This document shows, piece after piece, positions 59,472 through 64,000 of a stretch of DNA of 64,000 nt; position 1 is the first letter of the stretch; every line of letters begins with the position of its first letter. The stretch lies in NCBI GenBank assembly GCA_020025775.1, contig JAHHRN010000002.1:1-64000 (forward strand), written 5' to 3'. The DNA is from Acutalibacter sp. (GTDB lineage: Bacteria; Bacillota; Clostridia; Oscillospirales; Acutalibacteraceae). The notes under the pieces were generated by a model that did not search any database, was not told the origin of the DNA, and saw only the letters and a program-made list of their open reading frames with translations. The translations under genes were made by a program, and so were the position numbers.

Positions 59472-59524
59472 TTGACATGAATTTTACATACATAGTATTT
59501 CTGATTTGACATAAGGATTTTACA
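59472..59524 (+). promoter_or_regulatory. tandem PhoP box-like repeats before pstS
   Basis: TTGACA (59472-59477) and TTTACA (59483-59488) are five bases apart; TTGACA (59506-59511) and TTTACA (59519-59524) follow seven apart. TT-N-ACA repeats with about 11-base periodicity are the Firmicute PhoP site, fitting phosphate-starvation control of the pst operon. Confidence 0.6.
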
Positions 59525-59586
59525 ATGGAAGTTGTAGCAACGAGATAGTTGATACAAAATCCATATACAGATGAAAGGAAAATACT

Positions 59587-60393
59587 ATGAAGAAGATTGT
59601 AGCTCTTGTACTGGGACTTGTATTAATGTTGTCAGCACTGGCCGGCTGCGGACAGAAAGCGACAGAGTCTGTTTCAACTGACGGCTCCACTTCCATGGAA
59701 AAGGTTATCAACACCTTGGGAGAGGCTTTCGCAGAGAATAACGAGGATGTTAATTTTACCTATAATCCCACCGGTTCCGGCTCCGGTATTACTGCGGTTA
59801 AGGAGGGCAGATGCGATATCGGTCTTTCGAGCAGAGCACTGAAAGAGGAGGAAAAAGCCAGTGGCCTCCAAGAAACTGTCCTTGCCTATGACGGTATTGC
59901 AATTCTTGTGCATCTCGATAATCCAGTGTCCGATCTCTCTGTGGAGCAGATCGCTAAGATGTTCACTGGCGAAATCACAAACTGGAAAGATGTGGGCGGC
60001 GAGGATCAGGAAATTGTATTGATCGGCCGTGAGGCTGGCTCGGGTACTCGTGATGGCTTTGAAACCATCACAGATACCAAAGACGCCTGCAAGTATCGTC
60101 AGGAACTGACTTCTACCGGCGATGTAATCACTACAGTGTCGCAAAATCCCAATGCGATTGGCTATGCCTCTTTGTCAGCCGTTAAGGATACTGTTAAGGT
60201 GCTCACTGTAAATGGCGTAGCTCCTTCTGAAGCAAGCATAAAAGACGGCAGCTACAGTGTACAGCGTCCCTTCGTATTAGTTACGATGAAAGATAGGGCA
60301 TTAAATCCAACCGCACAGAAGTTCTTCAACTATGTCACTTCGGATCAAGTCAATGACCTGATTGCCTCCGCAGGTGTTGTATCGGCAAATTAA
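59587..60393 (+). CDS. pstS: phosphate ABC transporter substrate-binding lipoprotein
   Basis: PstS binds phosphate outside the membrane and delivers it to PstCA. The 268-residue protein has a signal peptide with lipobox LAGC (Cys near 21), the start motif STDGSTSMEKVINTLGEAF (19 residues), phosphate-site elements TGSGSGITAV and GREAGSGTRDGFE, and NAIGYASLSAV. The ATG is preceded by AAAGGAAA. A hairpin separates it from pstC, so it can be made in excess. Confidence 0.95.
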   Translation: MKKIVALVLGLVLMLSALAGCGQKATESVSTDGSTSMEKVINTLGEAFAENNEDVNFTYNPTGSGSGITAVKEGRCDIGLSSRALKEEEKASGLQETVLAYDGIAILVHLDNPVSDLSVEQIAKMFTGEITNWKDVGGEDQEIVLIGREAGSGTRDGFETITDTKDACKYRQELTSTGDVITTVSQNPNAIGYASLSAVKDTVKVLTVNGVAPSEASIKDGSYSVQRPFVLVTMKDRALNPTAQKFFNYVTSDQVNDLIASAGVVSAN

Positions 60394-60404
60394 AGAATCG
60401 TAAG

Positions 60405-60442
60405 AAAACGGCGGCATCCTTTTATGGAAGCCGCCGTTTTTG
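60405..60442 (+). terminator. partial terminator between pstS and pstC
   Basis: AAAACGGCGGC pairs perfectly with GCCGCCGTTTT, followed by T, within the operon. It probably lets only part of transcription pass, giving more PstS than membrane subunits; it may also be a processing site. Confidence 0.75.
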
Positions 60443-60456
60443 GAAAGGCAACCTTT

Positions 60457-61332
60457 ATGAAACATAAACGTAACTTTTGGGAAGATACGATTCATGGGAT
60501 TTTTTTGCTGATGGGTCTTTTTACAGTCGGATGTGTGTTGCTGATTACCGTTTATCTTGTAATTTCCGGTCTTCCTGCCATTTCTAAAATCGGACTTTTT
60601 AAGTTTCTTTTCGGTAAAACCTGGATGTCAACAAATGCCAGCAATCCGCAGTTTGGCATTCTTCCCTTTATTTTAACCAGTATTTACGGAACAGCCGGGG
60701 CCATCGTACTTGGAGTTCCGATTGGATTTTTCGCCGCAGTATATCTGTCGAAAATGGCTCCGCCCAAAATAAAATCCGTTATTACATCTGCCGTCAGCTT
60801 GCTGGCAGGAATTCCTTCTGTGGTATATGGTTTGGTTGGTATGCTAATTCTGGTCCCGGGAATCCGTAAGATTTTTAAGGTTCCTGACGGAGCCAGTCTG
60901 CTTGCAGCTATTCTTGTTCTTACGATAATGATTCTGCCTTCTATTATCAAGGTCTCTGTTACAGCACTGGATGCGGTTCCGCCTGAATATGAGGATGCCT
61001 CTTTGGCACTAGGCGCTACACCGATTGAAACTTTTTTCAGAGTATCGGTACCAGCGGCAAAAAGTGGCATTGCAGCAGCTGTCGTTTTGGGCGTCGGCAG
61101 AGCTGTCGGAGAGGCGACTGCTGTTATGATGGTTTCCGGCAATGCCACCAACATGCCTTCCCTTTTCCAGAGTGTTCGTTTTATGACAACTGCAGTTGCC
61201 AGTGAAATGTCTTATGCCGGCGAAGGTCTGCAGAGACAGGCACTTTTCTCGATTGCTCTGGTTTTGTTCCTCTTTATTATGCTGATCAATGCAGTGCTCA
61301 ACTTCTTTATCAAGAAGAATAAGGAGGAATAG
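60457..61332 (+). CDS. pstC: phosphate ABC transporter permease PstC
   Basis: One of two membrane subunits of the phosphate importer (291 residues, about six membrane segments). The N-terminal cytoplasmic stretch ends at residue 15 or so, and the permease loop motif is AVPPEYEDASLALGATPIET (20 residues). VLGVGRAVGEATAVMMVSGN (20 residues) is a PstC hallmark. The ATG at 60457 follows GGAAAGG; an ATG at 60424 lies inside the hairpin and is rejected. pstA begins two bases after the stop. Confidence 0.95.
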   Translation: MKHKRNFWEDTIHGIFLLMGLFTVGCVLLITVYLVISGLPAISKIGLFKFLFGKTWMSTNASNPQFGILPFILTSIYGTAGAIVLGVPIGFFAAVYLSKMAPPKIKSVITSAVSLLAGIPSVVYGLVGMLILVPGIRKIFKVPDGASLLAAILVLTIMILPSIIKVSVTALDAVPPEYEDASLALGATPIETFFRVSVPAAKSGIAAAVVLGVGRAVGEATAVMMVSGNATNMPSLFQSVRFMTTAVASEMSYAGEGLQRQALFSIALVLFLFIMLINAVLNFFIKKNKEE

Positions 61333-61334
61333 AT

Positions 61335-62198
61335 ATGAAGCAGGAAAAATTATCTGCAAAGCGCAGATTATATGATAAGGCAATGAAGACTCTGATGATT
61401 TCTTCAATTGTAATCATCAGTTGCTTAGTTTTATTTCTCATTGTGTATATTTTAGCAAAAGGCTTGCCGAATATCAGCTGGGAGCTACTTACCACAAAGC
61501 CTAGCCGTCTGAAAGGGACCATCGGTATTCTGCCGGAGATTTTAAATACGCTCTATATTGTTCTTGCGACATTACTTCTTGTGCTTCCGATTGGCGTAGG
61601 AGCGGCTATTTACCTGACGGAGTACGCCACAAATTACAGGTTAGTCCGTGTGATTGAGTATACTTCGGAAACTCTATCAGGTATTCCCTCTATCATCTAT
61701 GGCCTTGTTGGCATGGCTTTTTTTTGCGAATTCTTTGGCTTAAAAACATCTTTGCTGGCAGGAAGCTTGACTTTGGTTATTATGAATCTGCCGACGATTA
61801 TGCGAACAACGCAGGAAAGTTTGAAAACGGTTCCACAGAGCTATCGGGAAGGTGCCTTCGGTTTAGGCTCAGGAAAATGGCGTGTAATCCGGACGGTTGT
61901 TCTGCCGGGATGTGTGGATGGTATTATTACGGGTTGTATCCTTTCCGTAGGGCGCATTATGGGTGAAACAGCAGCTCTGTTTTATACCGCGGGCTTTGCA
62001 CATGAACTGGGCGGCTTCTTTGAGGGGATGATGAACTCGGGAGCTACATTGACGGTTTCTCTCTATGTTTATGCCAAGGAAAACGGAGAATTTGATGTTG
62101 CTTTCGCCATTGCAGCTATTCTGATGATTCTGACAGTATTGATTAATCTGGCGGCATCCCTAGTTGAATCCTATTTTAAGAAAAGGAGAAGTCTATGA
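61335..62198 (+). CDS. pstA: phosphate ABC transporter permease PstA
   Basis: The second permease subunit (287 residues) with about six membrane segments. Family motifs are GIPSIIYGLVGMAFF, the EAA-type loop TVPQSYREGAFGLGSGKWRV (20 residues), and LSVGRIMGETAALFYTAGFA (20 residues). Codon use here favours CTG for leucine more than the ruv-ecf region does. It overlaps pstB by four bases. Confidence 0.95.
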   Translation: MKQEKLSAKRRLYDKAMKTLMISSIVIISCLVLFLIVYILAKGLPNISWELLTTKPSRLKGTIGILPEILNTLYIVLATLLLVLPIGVGAAIYLTEYATNYRLVRVIEYTSETLSGIPSIIYGLVGMAFFCEFFGLKTSLLAGSLTLVIMNLPTIMRTTQESLKTVPQSYREGAFGLGSGKWRVIRTVVLPGCVDGIITGCILSVGRIMGETAALFYTAGFAHELGGFFEGMMNSGATLTVSLYVYAKENGEFDVAFAIAAILMILTVLINLAASLVESYFKKRRSL

Positions 62199-62944
62199 GT
62201 AATATAATAAGTGCCGAAAAGCTTTGCTTGTGGTATGATGAGCATCAGGCTCTAAAAGATATTTCTATTGAAATCCCAGAGCATCAGATTACGGCTTTGA
62301 TAGGACCATCCGGCTGTGGAAAATCTACCTTTTTAAAAACGCTGAACAGAATGAATGACCTAATTCCCAATGTTAAAATTACCGGAGAAGTTCTGTATGA
62401 CGGCAAAAACATTTTTGATTGGGATGTTACACAACTCAGAAAGGATGTAGGCATGGTTTTCCAAAAGCCAAATCCTTTTCCCATGAGTATTTATGATAAT
62501 GTGGCTTACGGTCCTCGCACACATGGCATTAAGAACCGTGCAAAGTTAGATGAAATTGTGGAAGAATCTTTAAAAAGTGCTGCTATTTGGGATGAAGTAA
62601 AAGACAGATTAAAGAAGAATGCCTTAGGCTTATCCGGCGGTCAACAGCAAAGATTGTGTATTGCAAGAGCCTTGGCTGTAGAGCCGAAGGTCCTTCTGAT
62701 GGATGAACCCACATCCGCCCTTGACCCGATTTCCACTTCTCATATTGAAGATTTGGCGATGCAGCTCAAGGATAAATACACAATTGTTATGGTCACGCAC
62801 AATATGCAGCAGGCAGTACGTGTTTCGGACAATACGGCATTCTTTCTGCTGGGTGATCTGATTGAATATCAGTCAACCGAGGGTCTATTTTCCCACCCGA
62901 AGGACAAGCGAACGGAAGATTATATCACTGGGAGGTTTGGTTAA
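62195..62944 (+). CDS. pstB: phosphate ABC transporter ATPase PstB
   Basis: The ATPase of the phosphate importer (249 residues). Walker A is GPSGCGKST, the Q-loop is VFQKPNPFPMSIYDNVAYGP (20 residues, a PstB mark), the signature is LSGGQQQRLCIARAL and Walker B is VLLMDEPTSALDP. It overlaps pstA (ATGA) and its stop shares a base with the phoU start. Confidence 0.97.
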   Translation: MSNIISAEKLCLWYDEHQALKDISIEIPEHQITALIGPSGCGKSTFLKTLNRMNDLIPNVKITGEVLYDGKNIFDWDVTQLRKDVGMVFQKPNPFPMSIYDNVAYGPRTHGIKNRAKLDEIVEESLKSAAIWDEVKDRLKKNALGLSGGQQQRLCIARALAVEPKVLLMDEPTSALDPISTSHIEDLAMQLKDKYTIVMVTHNMQQAVRVSDNTAFFLLGDLIEYQSTEGLFSHPKDKRTEDYITGRFG

Positions 62945-63591
62945 TGAGAAACAGATTCGATGATCAGCTGGATATACTTAATAAAAAAATGATTGAAATG
63001 GGTGCAATGTGTGAGGAACTCATAGCCAAAGCGTCCCATGCACTGTTGAATGACGATCTCGAGCTTGCCCATCAAGTAATATCTGACGGAGAGAGTATCG
63101 ACCGGTCGGAACGTGAAATCGAAGGCTTTTGTGTGAAGCTCCTTTTACAACAACAGCCCGTAGCAGGTGACCTTCGACAGATTTCCGCTGTACTGAAAAT
63201 GGTTACAGACATGGAACGTATCGGAGACCAGGCAGAGGATATTGCCGAAATCCTTCCTTTTTTGAAAAATCAGAATATGGAAAATTGTGACTTGATTCGG
63301 AAAATGGCTCATGCTACAATTCAAATGGTGAATCAGAGTATTGATGCGTTTGTAAAAAAAGATGTGAAGTTGGCAAAAGAAGTGATGGCACAGGACGACG
63401 TTGTAGATGCGTTCTTCCTGAAAATGAAAAAGCTTTTAATCCATATGATTTCAGAAAATCCACAGCATGGCGAAATTGCGCTGGACCTTTTGATGGTTTC
63501 CAAGTATTTTGAGCGCATTGGAGACCACGCTGTAAATATAGCAGAATGGGTCATTTATTCAGTGACCGGAGAAATGAAAGGAAAAGCGTGA
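62944..63591 (+). CDS. phoU: phosphate transport system regulator PhoU
   Basis: PhoU links the Pst transporter state to the PhoR/PhoB-type two-component system and keeps the Pho regulon off when phosphate is plentiful. The 215-residue protein has the two symmetric three-helix bundles with metal-site motifs ADMERIGDQAEDIAE-like (seen as TDMERIGDQAEDIAEIL) and SKYFERIGDHAVNIAEWV. It overlaps pstB by one base at the start and the response regulator gene by one base at the end. Confidence 0.95.
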   Translation: MRNRFDDQLDILNKKMIEMGAMCEELIAKASHALLNDDLELAHQVISDGESIDRSEREIEGFCVKLLLQQQPVAGDLRQISAVLKMVTDMERIGDQAEDIAEILPFLKNQNMENCDLIRKMAHATIQMVNQSIDAFVKKDVKLAKEVMAQDDVVDAFFLKMKKLLIHMISENPQHGEIALDLLMVSKYFERIGDHAVNIAEWVIYSVTGEMKGKA

Positions 63592-64000
63592 TGATTTGGT
63601 GTGTAGAAGATGATACCAGCACAAGAGAAATCGAATTATATACACTGAATTCCACCGGATTTGAAGCCAAGGGCTTTGATAATGGCACTTCCTTTTGGGA
63701 TGCAGTGCAAAAGGAGCAGCCGGACCTGGTGATTCTGGATGTTATGCTTCCGGGCATTGACGGGATTGAACTGCTGAAAAGAATGCGAAAAAGTGCAGAG
63801 CTTTATCGGATTCCGGTTATTATGGCCACAGCAAAGGGCGAGGAATACGATAAGATTCAAAGCCTGGATCTCGGAGCGGATGATTATCTTGTAAAGCCGT
63901 TTGGCATGATGGAAATGGTTTCGAGAATTAAGGCGGTGCTTCGAAGATGTCAGCCGTTAAACCATCCGCATTTGCTGAAAGATGGAGATGTGGTCGTCAA
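63591..64000 (+). CDS. response regulator, PhoB/PhoP-like (truncated by the window end)
   Basis: The first 136 codons of a response regulator. The receiver domain has the acidic pair EDD at 6-8, the phosphate-accepting D50 in VILDVMLPGIDG, T80 in MATAKG and K102 in VKPFGM. The DNA-binding domain, presumably OmpR-type, lies beyond the window. The ATG overlaps the phoU stop (TGATG), so it belongs to the pst operon and probably controls it together with a histidine kinase just outside. Confidence 0.85.
   Translation, partial: MIWCVEDDTSTREIELYTLNSTGFEAKGFDNGTSFWDAVQKEQPDLVILDVMLPGIDGIELLKRMRKSAELYRIPVIMATAKGEEYDKIQSLDLGADDYLVKPFGMMEMVSRIKAVLRRCQPLNHPHLLKDGDVVV

Overview
The window comes from an anaerobic, endospore-forming low-to-mid GC Firmicute of class Clostridia, most likely a gut species. 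Evidence for sporulation is sigK with its pro-sequence, a sipL-like gene beside spoIVA, and the spore protease gpr. Evidence for anaerobic life is desulfoferrodoxin, reverse rubrerythrin and many ferredoxin-type cluster motifs. Regulation is Firmicute-like: a cysteine T-box, a LexA-like box at recA, tandem Pho boxes and sigma-A promoters. I cannot name genus or species; an Oscillospirales-type gut Clostridium is a guess.

Layout. 0.3-4.4 kb: a sodium symporter, then a two-gene operon in which phosphoglucosamine mutase carries an N-terminal XRE DNA-binding domain and is followed by a GlmU-acetyltransferase-like beta-helix protein. 4.4-6.7 kb: an accessory patch with two tandemly duplicated lipoproteins, a decayed four-helix-bundle gene and unusual inverted and direct repeats. 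6.8 kb: tRNA-Ala(CGC). 7.0-14.7 kb: ruvCAB, an RNA methyltransferase-like gene, ecfA1-ecfA2-ecfT, truA and a DUF5711-like protein. 14.7-18.5 kb: cvpA, a pgsA-like gene and a clpE-like unfoldase. 18.5-24.6 kb: acyltransferase, sigK, rpmB, and recA-recX-rimO-pgsA.

24.6-29.5 kb: a T-box leader followed by cysE, cysS, an ApgM-like proposed homoserine kinase and metY, so probably one cysteine-starvation operon. 29.7-31.5 kb: Na/Pi cotransporter. 31.6-36.5 kb (minus): an eight-gene metal-cluster operon (DUF134, two NifX-like proteins, two MinD-ferredoxin ATPases, a metallo-beta-lactamase-fold protein, Mrp, desulfoferrodoxin), divergent from a CGGC-domain gene. 37-40.2 kb: prfB, a GDSL hydrolase, reverse rubrerythrin and a Fur/PerR regulator. 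40.3-43.4 kb: sipL-like and spoIVA.

43.4-49.1 kb: cytoplasmic GH89 alpha-N-acetylglucosaminidase, then an ATC-hydrolase-family protein, a GPH symporter and an M20 peptidase. 49.1-50.8 kb: a small membrane protein, gpr and rpsT. 50.8-58.3 kb: a TetR gene divergent from a five-gene flavoenzyme/kinase operon (BON-GlpA fusion, NAD/FAD oxidoreductase, DUF1667, FGGY kinase, AGPS-like FAD enzyme). 58.4-64 kb: a MarR-flavodoxin fusion, then pstSCAB-phoU and a truncated response regulator.

The best candidates for undescribed biology are the XRE-GlmM fusion, the MarR-flavodoxin fusion with its internal ribosome binding site, the DUF134/MinD-ferredoxin/NifX cluster, and the AGPS-like/FGGY/BON-GlpA operon. 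All functional statements are by recognition of sequence motifs; no database search was run.
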